Source: Siderastrea siderea (Eukaryota > Cnidaria > Anthozoa > Scleractinia > Rhizangiidae). From it: a stretch of DNA of 64,000 nucleotides. Below, one piece after another: positions 46,825 to 58,500 of this stretch (positions are counted from its first letter, which is position 1; each line of letters begins with the position of its first letter). The DNA lies in NCBI GenBank assembly GCA_964030785.1, contig OZ034968.1:30426186-30490185 (forward strand), read 5' to 3'. Below the pieces are notes generated by a model that was given only the letters and a program-made list of their open reading frames with translations, searched no databases and was not told the DNA's origin. The translations under genes and the position numbers were made by a program.

Positions 46825-49563
46825 TGTGTGTGTGTGTGTGTTTAATGTTCTGTAGCCAGTCAGCTTAAGGACGGTGCTCCTTTTGTTACTGCGCATGCGT
46901 TGTGTGCATCTCGGGCCTGATAATTGACTGGCGAAAAATGTCTGATTGGTTGACGTGTGACCACGTGATCAAGCTCTTGAATTCAAGATGGCCACCAAAA
47001 TATTTCTTGGAGTTATTTCCTTCTCGTATCCTCCCACGCAGTCGTTTTTAGGGGAGTCGTATTTTAGGAGGGTAATACGACTCCCCTAAAAACGACTGCG
47101 TGGGAGGCTATCCTTCTCGTGGCGGTTGTTGACTCTAAGATCGAGAAGAAACGCAGAATAAAAACGAACGAGAACAACGTAAGGGCCATACGTTTTGTAC
47201 AAGGTCCGTTGTGGATGGATAGGATCATTTGTTTCTGTGTTCGCCGCCTACAACTTATTTGTTGAGACTCGTTTTAGCACTTTTCATTTCCTTAAACATC
47301 GTTTCTTTTACTTTAGACCGAAGACGTTTAGCGTCGGATATAAAACAAGCTCTAACATTTATTTAGTCTGAAATCGCTCGTTAGATGGATTTTTGGCACA
47401 TGGGACATGGTTGGTAATGCAAGAAAATGGAGCATTTTGCTGTCCATAATAATTGATTTCTTAGGAAGTCTGCAGCAGCCAGGAAAATAGGTCAAGAAAA
47501 TGTAATGCCATTTGTAATCGGTGTCAACACTGGTTAAAAAAATTGCAAGTTCACAAAGAAATATATAAGCTTAGCTATAAAGAGACAGTGTTTTGGATTG
47601 CAGAATGATGTCGTGCCTGACCTTAGCAAAAGAGGCTAAAAAAAAATGCATAACTTTGGGGTGGAGTTAGCACCTGCATTGTGTACCTCTAGAAAAGTAT
47701 AACAAATGCATTGAAAGAAATTAGACAAAGAACAACAATAAATGTTTTCAGATTCTCACATTCTAACAAAAGTTGTTTGTTGTCATCAATTTTTCTACTC
47801 AAGGGCAACCCTTTTCTTGGTTGAAAATCTTAAATCTCTGGTTATGCCTATAGAAACTTCACCTTCTACTCCGATTCTAATTGGCTGTTAGAAGGCATAT
47901 TTTTCAATATTATTCAACTCACCTAAAGGCTTATGCAATGTTTACCCTGGAGGCTGAGAATGTTTAATATTAAGGTCTGGCTTGCATAATGTCGTGGAAT
48001 AAATTCTCAGCTACATTACTAACCATATAATAACAGGTACAAATAATTCGGCTACAGTAAGCTTGTCTATTATATATTGGGCCTACTGAGTTCAAAACTG
48101 AACAACCACACTGTAAAATATCATCACAGCTGACAATGATAGGTAAGTTAACAATCCTGGGTGCATTGAAAAACGTTTAATTGAACAAAATCCTAAAATA
48201 CCATGATGTTGTTAGAAGTAAACCAATTCCATCATGATTTGTTTTTCATTATAAGTGTCTTCAGTTCACTATAGGGCTAAAGTTTGCAAACTCGTTGTTA
48301 AATACACTTGTTGGCATGTAGGTGAACACCGCAGCATCAAGACTCAGTTACAGTTAACTTACATCTGAATTGCAGTGGTCTTGACAAACATGCAGTAAAG
48401 AAGTCACCCCCTCCCCCAGAATAATAACAACAAGTTAAAAAGATATAAGATAGGAAGTGCTGCTGCAAAGGTCATGTTTATTTGTATTCTCTCCACAAAA
48501 TATTGTCCTTTCATATGTGCACATTCATCACCATGCAACATAAATAATGTCCTATTGCCAACATGTGTTTCTATTTTTTTATGCTCAGCCTCCCATGAAA
48601 ACTGCTTCATCTTGGTCTGAAAAGAAAAACAAGCATATAATACACATGTTAATTAATCAATAAGTACCTCTTGGATCCAACCTTTGTACAACTGACAACA
48701 TTCAAAACAAAAGGCAAGAAAACATTTTTATTCTGATCAACAAAGGAGGGTGTAATGTGGTAAGATCTGAGACAGGATACATTTTGAAAGCATTTATTAG
48801 GACTAACATTTTGGACAAGAATGATGTTAGAACTAAAATGGTTTCTTAATAACACTGCACAAATAGTCTATGATACTGGGCTAAAAAGTGCACACTTATC
48901 AGAAACTCTACCCTGCCTCAACATTTCTGGTGCAAAGGCACCATCTTAGGTAAAGCAAGAATTACAAAAATTATTAAAAAGTATTTAAATCAAGTTTGAA
49001 TGCCATGTGCAAAATTTTGACTGCCAATTTTGGACCAATAATATTGTAATTTTCTCCATGACTATACTAACTGTAAGAACAGTATATTCTTATGCACTGA
49101 AAACAGATCAGAGTTGGCAGATGGGTGTATAAGAGAGGGGTCACAAGAAAAAATGAATGGGGATATAAAAATGTTTCAGAATGAAAAAAAAAATTCCTTC
49201 AGGGTTACATAACTAGTGTGATGATACCATGATAGCAGCAAATAAAGAATTGACTGATGACTTAAACCAACTTAAAAATTAAAATATATACATATAACAC
49301 TGTAGAAGTATTGCAAATGGTTCCGGCTTGCTCATCAAGCAATGTTTATGGCATAGAGTGAAAAATCTACTCGCTAAAAATTTGCTGGCAGAGATATGAA
49401 ACAAGGAAATAAAGATCGCAAAAATTAGGAAACAAATAACGTGTAAATCTGCAAATTATGCTTAAAGTCATGTACAGCTTGCATAAAAATGTCAGAATTA
49501 CGTAGCATCAACACACCTATCACCGAATTTACTGCAACATTCTATTGAATAGCTGCCTGTACG

Positions 49564-49595
<32 letters not shown>

Positions 49596-52500
49596 AATCG
49601 CCAAATTCAAGCCGGTGTCGAAAAAATTCATGAAATAACGTATTCACCATCTTAAATGGCTGGAAAATTTGCTCAATCTCACGATCGCAGTTTGTCTTTA
49701 GTCTGTATAGAATTTTAACTTTAGCGAGTCATCGATCTTCAGGTCGCGTCGCCGAGTGCAATCCGAGATAAAACGTGCAAAAATAGCCTGCATGTCACAC
49801 AACAATGCACTTTCCCTGCCACGTGGTACAAGCTAATTTATACATCTACACAAAGCTCAAGAATCATTCTTTCGTTCCCTTATAATATCTTTTTGTACCA
49901 CGTGGCAAGAGACTGACACTATCAAAAAACGCAAAAATAACTCACCTTTTTCGCAGCCCTTTCTGGCAAAGACATCATGTCAAGACATCGATTTGTAACC
50001 GACTACAGGTTGGAAGCGACTTGCTAAACGGTGTCCCAACGTAATATTTTCCATAGAATAAGGTCCGCTTGAAATCGGCCATAAAACAAGCCTTGATCTC
50101 TCAAAAAGGTAAGAAAACCACAACTCTGTCAACTCTCAAACAGCAGCCATTTTTCCTTCCTTCTCGAGAGCATTTTCTCACCGAGAACCGCCCGAGAACC
50201 AATAACATTCACGAAAACCTACCACGTGATTTTTTGCGCGGCGCCTGCGCAGACATTTTTCGCCAGTCAAGCCTGATAATTCACTGGCGAAAAATGTAGT
50301 ACGCATGCGCTGCGCAAAACATCACGTGTCAGGTTTCCAGCGATGTAATTGGTTCAGAAGCGAAAATGCCCGCGAGAAAAGAATTAGAAGAAGGATTGAT
50401 GGCTGCCGTGTTATGGCGATAGCCAGATGGCTTTTTTTCACGTCTGCGAGAAATCGAAACTAGATTTGTCCTCGTTATTAAGTGGATCATATTCTGTAGG
50501 CAATTTAGCATCCTGGGACAGTTCAACAAATGCTGCCAGTCGGTTTATTTTTCTGCAGTCGACGTCGGAAGATGCTGCCTCGCGAGGAAAAATGGCACAG
50601 AAAAGGTCAGTGATTTGAACGTTTTTGCTTGGTGTAAGTTTCATGCCACCCGGTCCAAAAATAAATTATAAAAGGGTAAAAAGTCGATTTCTGGGCTTTC
50701 TGTAGATATATGACTTGGCTTGGACCGGGTGGCAGGGAAATGATAATTTCCTGATACGTGTAGACTGTTTTGGGTGAATAATTCGTACCATGTCGAATAT
50801 CATGGATGTTGTTCAGATGGTATCGTATTCCGGTATTTTAATACAAGTTATGACTACGAGATGTAAGCTTACTTTCATTACTCGTTTATGTAGATTAAGC
50901 CTATGCATGACTTTCTGTAAGCATGGTTTGCAGAGTTACAATTTTTATTTGCCTTTTGTAATTTCCACAATCCCTTTTTGTATCATTTCATGCTGATAAA
51001 AAATGTGTAGGTTGACAATAAATTTTCAACGTGTGGATTATTTTGATGATGATGATGATGATAAACTTTATTAATGTGTCAAGGCCACATAGCCTGGGAA
51101 AATCCCATACTAATTTGGGGACACAAATGTGTCTTAAAGTTTTTCACTCAGTGTTATAAAGATGTTTGTTGTTTATATGACGAGCAAGAACCAGATGGAA
51201 ACATTTCAACATTTAAGTGTAAATTTTTGAAAATTACACATTTTTAGCAAGTAGATTTTTCACTCTTTGTTATAAACATTGCTTGATGAGCAAGAACCTT
51301 TTGGGTTATTGCTAGTTTTATATTTAATTTTTTTTTGGTTTGTTTTTAGTTGTCAGTCAATTCTTTATCTGTTGCTGTAGTGTACCCCGAGGGAATATAT
51401 TTATTTTCATTCTGAAACATTTTTGTACCCCATCCCTTTTTTGCTTGGGGCACCTCCCCTGTAAGCTCATCTGGATATGCAATTGCTAACTCTGAACTGT
51501 TTTTAGTACATAAAAATATACTGTTCTTACAGTTATTATAGTCATGGACAAAAATTACGATATTAGTGGCCCAAAATTGGCAGTCACAAGAGTCACCAAT
51601 ACTAGGAAAATGATGCTTGTCATAGACACAGGCACATTGGGAATCAAACTTGATTTAAATTTTCGTAAAAATAATTTTCATAACCCCTGCTTTACCTTTA
51701 GGTGTTGTCTTTGCCCCAGAAATGCTGGGTGCAGGGTAGTTTCTGTTAAATGTGCACTTTTTAGCCCAGGATCATGAACTTTTTTTTTTTAGTGTTAACA
51801 TAATCCTTGTCCAAAATGATAGTGGTACTAAATGCTTTCAAAATATAACATGTTTCAGATCTTACCACCTTACACCCTCCTTTGATAATCAGAATAAAAA
51901 AAATGCTTACTTGCCTTTGTTTTCAAGTGTTGTCATTTGTACAAAGGTTGGATCCAAGAGGTGCTTGTTGATTAACTTCAGAACTGATTTAATGTCAACA
52001 TTATGTTGACATTAAATCAGTTTTGAAATTAATCAACAAGCAAATGTCATTTGTGTCATATGCTTGTTTTTTTTTTCAGACCAAGATGAAAACGTTTTCA
52101 TGGAAGACTGAGCAAGAAAAATGGAAACACGCATTGGCAACAGGACATTATTCATGTTGCATGGTGATGAATGTACATTTGTAAAAGGACATTATATCGT
52201 GGAGAGAATACAAATAAACATGCTCTTTGCAGCAGCACTTCATATCTTGTATCTTCTCACTTTTGTTGTTGTTGTTGTTATTGGGGGAGGGGGTTACTCC
52301 TTTAGTGCAAGATTGTCAAGACCACTGTAATTCAAATATAAGTTAATTATAATGGGTTCTTGATGCTGACAAGCTGTTGTTGGGGTGTTCACCTACATAC
52401 CAACAAGTGTATTTAATAAAACGTTTGCAAACTTTAGTTCTATAGTGAAGACACTTATAATGGAATCAAATCATGATTGGAACTCATTTGCTTCTTTTAG

Positions 52501-55500
52501 GATTTTGTTCAATTAAATGTTTTTCAATGCACCCAAGATTGTTCATTGAAATATATGTAATGTCAGCTGTTTCGGTGTGATTGTTCAGTTTTAAACTCAC
52601 TAGGTGAAATAATAGACCAGCTTACTCTACAGCTGAATTATTTGGACCTGTTATTATATGGCTAGTAATACAGTTCAGAATTTATACCACACTCTGCAAG
52701 CGAGACCTTTCTGTTAAACAGTCTTAACCATTGCATGAGCCTTTAGGTCAGTGTAATTACTGTAGGTCAGCAACAAAACAGCTGGACATTTATCACATCC
52801 CTGGAAACCAGTTTATATGCAATACTTTTGAAAGAACTTTCAAAGTAGCACAAAAAGTATACTGGACTGGCAAGTCGACTACAACTGTAGGAGCAACAAA
52901 ACAGTTGGACATTTCTCACATCCCTTGAAAAATCTAAATAATTGAATAATTCAAATCTTTTTTATTATGCTCAAAGCTCTTTGGGACTCTGTGCTACCTA
53001 CTACTGAAGACAACTCCAAACTGATGTTCACAATTCTTGGTAAGGCCTTGGTGGCCTGTAGTTTTTAGTGATCTATAACTAATTTTCAATCAAGTAGTTG
53101 CAGTTACTAGTAAGTGCAAAATATTGAATATTTAATTTGCCTTCTAACAACCAATAAGAATCGAAGTAGAATGGTGTAGTATCTTTAGGCATATAAGTTT
53201 TTTGACCATCCCGAAAAGGGTTGCCCTTGAGTAGAACAAGATCACAATGAGAACAAACAACTTTTGTTGGAGTGTGAGAATCTAAAACATTTAATTACTT
53301 CTTTGTGTAATTTTGTTTATGCATCTATAAGCTTAAGCGGTACACAATGCAGGTACTAACTCCACACCAAAGTAATGCACTTAATTTATTAAGGAGGATA
53401 CTCTATAATTTGAAAACTGGTACAACGCTTAAAAAATTTTGTAACGGTCGACGTCAGGCACGATATTATTCTGCAATACAAAACACTTCCTAACAACATG
53501 CTATTTTTTAACTTACGTTCACACCGATTAAAAATGACATTACATTTTCCTAGACCTGTTTCCCCGACTGCTGCAGGTTTTCTAAGAAATCTCTTATTAT
53601 GGACAGTAAAATGTTCCAGTTTCTTGCAATTACAACCATGTCTCATGTGTTCATATATGATGTTGCCAAGTGCGGAAACGATTATCAAAACGTAAGTTAC
53701 AGGTGGTGAACACGAAAACAAATCGTCCTATCCATCCACAACCGACCTCGTCTAAGACTTATAACCCTTACGCTGTTCTCTTTCCTTTTACTTCTGTGTT
53801 TCTTCTCGAGCTAACAGTCAACACTTGCCGCAAGAAAGAAAGACCTCCAACATCTTTGGTGGCCATCTTGAATTTAAGGGCTCGATCACGTGGTCCCGCG
53901 TTGACCAATCAGACATTTTTCGCCAGTGAAGCCTGATAACGGCCCTGATCCTTTTAAAGCCTGATCCTTTAGTCTGATCCGAGATATTCAAGTTTCTTAA
54001 GGAATTCGCCTACTAATACAAAGGTATTGTTGCGCGGTTTATGACTATGTGGAAAAAACAGATCTTAGCAAGGGCTACTAGAATCCATAAAGAATATAAG
54101 AGATAATTTTGCTTAAATCCAGGGAAAGAAATTGCCATTCATTCTTTGTATTTTAAACTTTTTTAGAATATGGTTGCTTAATTATCTCTGCTTAATTAGC
54201 TTGGTTACCCATATTTTTGTGTGGCTTCGAGGCTTCGAACCACACATTGCCTGCACGCGCGTTGTGAGTTCCTATATTTCTTTATATGACTTCATACGTC
54301 ACGCAAGAAGCGAAAAAGTTATTTTAAGTACCAATGATGCAAGACGTGACTTTGAAGATTGGCTATTCTCTTCTAGTTTCAAACATTACAGAATTAATAT
54401 TGTTGACAAGTTACGCTTCCTACCAGATCCAAAATATTTGTCCATGGAAAAATCTTAATAATAGAAAAGCCACAAAATTCAATTTCAATCCGTTGAGCTT
54501 GCGAGGAACATCAGAAGGGATTGTTTTGTGCTATTTTGTTTTAGTTATATGCGTCAGCACGCGAGTAATGTGAGCACATTCACGCCTTGTCTTACTTAAG
54601 TTTGCTAAGCCAGAAAACGTGTTTCTCGACCATATTCAAAGCCGTAGGAATCAAAGGAATCAAAGGAATCAAAGCCCTACTCACGGGCACGCTTATCCCA
54701 AAAGTCCAACTTCGCTCTGTTTACTCCGTAATAACGTTAATCTTCTACTGTTGTAAGAGATTTTACAGATTTTATCCCATTTTCTTCTCTTTTGTTTGTA
54801 ATTTAAAGCCACACTTGTACGCATAAGCGTACCGTTTATTCTTTTTAGATTCCAATAGCCTTTGCTAAGATTTGCTTTTTCACCATAGTCATAATCTTTG
54901 CAAAAATATTTCTGTACTAGGAGGAACCACTCTTAAGCTTGATCTGCCACTAGTGCTACCCAAGATGTCAACCCCATCTTCTTTTGCTCTTGTTTAGCAT
55001 TCCCCCCACTTTATTTTTTCTTGTCGCAATCCTTGTCATAGCTGCTCGGGATAATCTAATAACAAAAGGCAGTATGTGTAATGTTATACAAAGATGAGGA
55101 TAAGCCAGGGCAAAGGCGGACACTTTTAGTGAAGGCTACGGTTTGCGAGAAGTTCACTCTTTTTCGTACACAAATTACTGCGGTTATATTTCTTTTTTTG
55201 AAACATTGATGTTTTTGTAAGTTTTATTTTATCTGCCCTTTACTTAACACGCTCTTACTGAGCACTTCACCTGCCTTCTCTCTCATACGCCATCTGCATT
55301 GCTCCAGTTACCTTTATTGTCATGTAGCCGTGATTCCTTCCTTCCTTCCTTCCTTCATTCCTTCATTCCTTCGTTCATTCATTCATTCATTCATTCATTC
55401 ATTCGTTCATTCATTCATTCATTCATTCACTAACTCACTCACTCACTCACTCACTCATTCATTCATTCATTCATTCATTCATTCTGATTCGTTCGTTCAT

Positions 55501-58500
55501 TCTGATTCGTTCGTTTATTCTGATTATTCATTCATTCATCCATTCATTCATTTATTCATCCATTTTTTCTTTCAGTCCTTTATTTATTTATTTATTTTTT
55601 TATTTATACAGTGACCTTTCAGATAATCGCATCGAGAATTTAACTTCGTCTGACTTGAGTTCCTTGAGGTTTCTTGAAAGACTGTAAGTAATCGTAATCT
55701 CCTGCTATAAACATATCAGGTTGAAATTTTAGGGCTCCAGGGCTCTGAGTTAGAAAATCGAGCCTCCAGCTGAGGGCCCAATACGGAAACACCCAGTGCT
55801 CAATTTGGCCAAAATCAGCACTTTTGTCCACACTCCGAGTAGAGAAAGGCCTCGGGCTCCGGTGGGGTTCCAGGGTCCCAAAACCGCTTCTTTTTGAGAC
55901 CCCTAAAAGCATTATGAACTAAGACAACAACAACCATTTTATTTTGCCAAATTAAATAGAAAAAATTACACTATAAACTAAATTAACTAAAATAGGCAAA
56001 AAACTACCCAGAATAGAAATAAACTAAACGAGCTGAGTAGTTACAAAAAAATTAAATTGCTTTGTCTAGGTTGTACAATAAAGAAGACAAAAGTAAAATA
56101 AGACAAGTAATAAGTAATTAAGTACAATGTAAAAAAAAATTAAGTACAGTGTAACTAAGTATGTATAAATAGTAATTTAGATAAAAAAGTAGAAAAAAAA
56201 GGGACATGGGAAAAAAAAAGAAAGGAAAGGAAGAAAGAAAAGAAAAACAGTACCAGTTAATGTTTGAACCAAGATTTGTTTATATTAGTTTAATATGAGC
56301 GAAAAGAAAATTAAGATACTAAGCCAGCATTAACCATAAGTACTTAAATAATGCTTATTCATAATGTATGATATTTAGAGTGGATCTAAAGCTCTATCAC
56401 TGGTAGGTCAGTGGTATCCACACACTTCCACTTTGCCTGGTCGAACTGGGATTTAGATATGTTGATCAGCGTCGTGGAGAGCCCACGGAATACTCAGAAC
56501 AAGAGAGAACCGAACAACAAACTCAAGCATCTACGACAATTCATTTCTGGGATTCCAAACGAAAACACATCGCTTGGACACCTCAATTTGATGCCAACTC
56601 TGTTGATGCGCAGAGAATTGGCTACCGTAACGTAACGACGTTTCGAACATAGCCCATCGTCAAAGCGAATCCCCGCCATTTGCTCTGACGGAGGGCTAAC
56701 GCTCAAAATGTCCGTTTTAAAATCAATTACGGTCGTCGACTTTTCTTTCTGATTAACTCTCACAACGACGCCGCACAACAGTTTCTATAGAAACTAATTT
56801 CTTTACCTGAACACGTTGATTGGAGGCGATTAGTCTCACCACTGCATGAACCTTCCTTGCTCTTCATTTCTTTTTTGGCCTGTGTCAGTTCAATATCAGT
56901 TAAATGTCAATTCATCATTTCATGTTCTTTCAGTCCGGCAAAGGTTTGCTAAGTAGTTATATGTAGGTAACTAACCGGTGTTCATTTTGACTGTTTGTTA
57001 TCTTTTCTCTATTTTTCTCGCAGATATTTATCAAACAATAAAATCAAACGACTTCGAAATAAAACTTTTCAGGACAATGGTGGTCTGGAAGAGATGTAAG
57101 TTATTTTTCATTTGCAAAACTGTGACTAATGTTTATACTCGGAATTATGTGGTTAAAGTTTTTTCTTTTTGTTTTTAGATAGCCAGGGGTTATATTCTGT
57201 ACAACATTGGTTTGAAAAAAAAAGTGAAATGTCTGTAAAAGATAACATTGGCCCTAAGCCTTAGCACCTTAGTGCGAGTGAGACAGCCTAGTTCCCAGGC
57301 ATTCTCCTCCCGCTCACTCGACTCGACTTGGTGCAAAATGTCGTGACGTCACCGAATAATGCCCGCGGTATGCCATTCGGTGACATCACGAAATTTCGCG
57401 CCAAGTCGAGTGAGCGAGAAGAGAACGCCTGGGTACTAGGCTGCGACTAAGACTGTGTTATACCTGCGCACTGGGTTATCTATTCAGCTCTGTCACAAGA
57501 CCACAACACAAGGACACTTGCCTGGAGGGTCAAACCCAAGAGGGGAGGGTCAAAGTACAGTACACTTAATAATTCTCATTGACTCATTTATTTCACAGTT
57601 TCCTGGCGCGGAACCAAATTACTGAGCTAGAAGAAGGATGTTTTTCTGGTCTGGAGGAATCTCTTATCATTTTGTAAGTAATCATTCCTTATAAAAAACA
57701 AAATCGTAATTTTTAAGGATGGTCGGTGGTTCGAACGCCAAACAACTCAGGTGTTGTTCCTTGTTTTACAGGTTTCTCTCCGTCAATAAGCTACCTTACT
57801 TGAAGAGTGGAGTGTTCAATAACTTAAACGCCTTGAAGTATCTGTAAGTCAAAAAAACGTCATGTAATGATGAAAGGAATGAATGGCATTAAGGCAATTG
57901 ATTGTAGAGATTTAACTTCCTCAATCCCTTGTACGTCCCGCTCTTCTTGATCTGATATGAAGCTCCTTGTCTACTGCAATATTTTATTGTCCACTCCATC
58001 ACACACAACTCATAGCACAAGTCTCCTGGTTGATTCTGCAATAAACATCGTTAGCCTTCTTCGTACGCAACCCTAGTAGAAATCCAAAAAGGATCGTACG
58101 GGATTTTCTAGGACCCTGTAGTATCCTGTAAGATTTCACTGGATCCTGCCCACGATCCTAAATAGCAATAATCCTAAGTATTTTTTTTTTATAGGATCCT
58201 AGCAAGGATCCTTTAAAATCTTTTAGGATCCTACACACGATCCTCCACAAGGATCCTTGATGATCTTTGCAAGGACCTTAAGGGTCGTTCCAGGATCCTC
58301 AAGGATCGTTGTAGGAAACTCAAGGATCGTTGCAGGAGGAGCCTCAAGGTTCACTGCAAGAACCTCAAGGATCGTTGCAGGACCCTCTAGGATCTTTGAA
58401 AGATTATGAAAGCTCCTTGAAGATCTTTGAGGATTATACGTGGGTGAAGTTCCTTCAGGATCCCCCTCAAGATCTTCAAGGGGCCTTATGAAGATCTTCA

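Larger units (their letters stand above)
50281..53929. mobile_element. Element B, 3.6 kb, right arm of the head-to-head pair
   Basis: Termini are TCACTGGCGAAAAATGT and ACATTTTTCGCCAGTGA, flanked by AGCCTGATAAT (50270-50280) and AGCCTGATAAC (53930-53940). It is an inverted relative of element A. Differences include a 91-bp inverted-repeat insertion (50644-50734), a local inverted duplication (51964-52040) and a (GAT)n run near 51046. A frame at 50427-50606 followed by a GT could be a relict exon, but no domain was recognised. Confidence 0.75.
46864..54937. mobile_element. Family C element split by two inserted elements
   Basis: The left end CTTAAGGACGGTGCTCCTTT and the right end AGGAGGAACCACTCTTAAG match those of the uninterrupted copy at 4101-4516. 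The left fragment is about 46864-46914. Sequence resumes after about 53940 with GATCCGAGATATTCAAG, CAGATCTTAGCAAGGGCTAC near 54060 and the complementary TAGCCTTTGCTAAGATTTGC near 54857. About 7 kb of other elements (46925-53929) separate the halves. Confidence 0.75.

Noticed and set aside
46687..46896. His/Thr repeat protein, minus strand
   Set aside because: Translation of a TG microsatellite.
48404..52330. Conserved protein shared by elements A and B
   Set aside because: The two frames align, but an indel shifts the start in B and there is no recognisable domain; homology reflects shared transposon DNA, not proven coding.
55330..55614. Phe/Ile/His/Ser repeat protein
   Set aside because: Translation of ATTC/ATTT tetranucleotide repeats.
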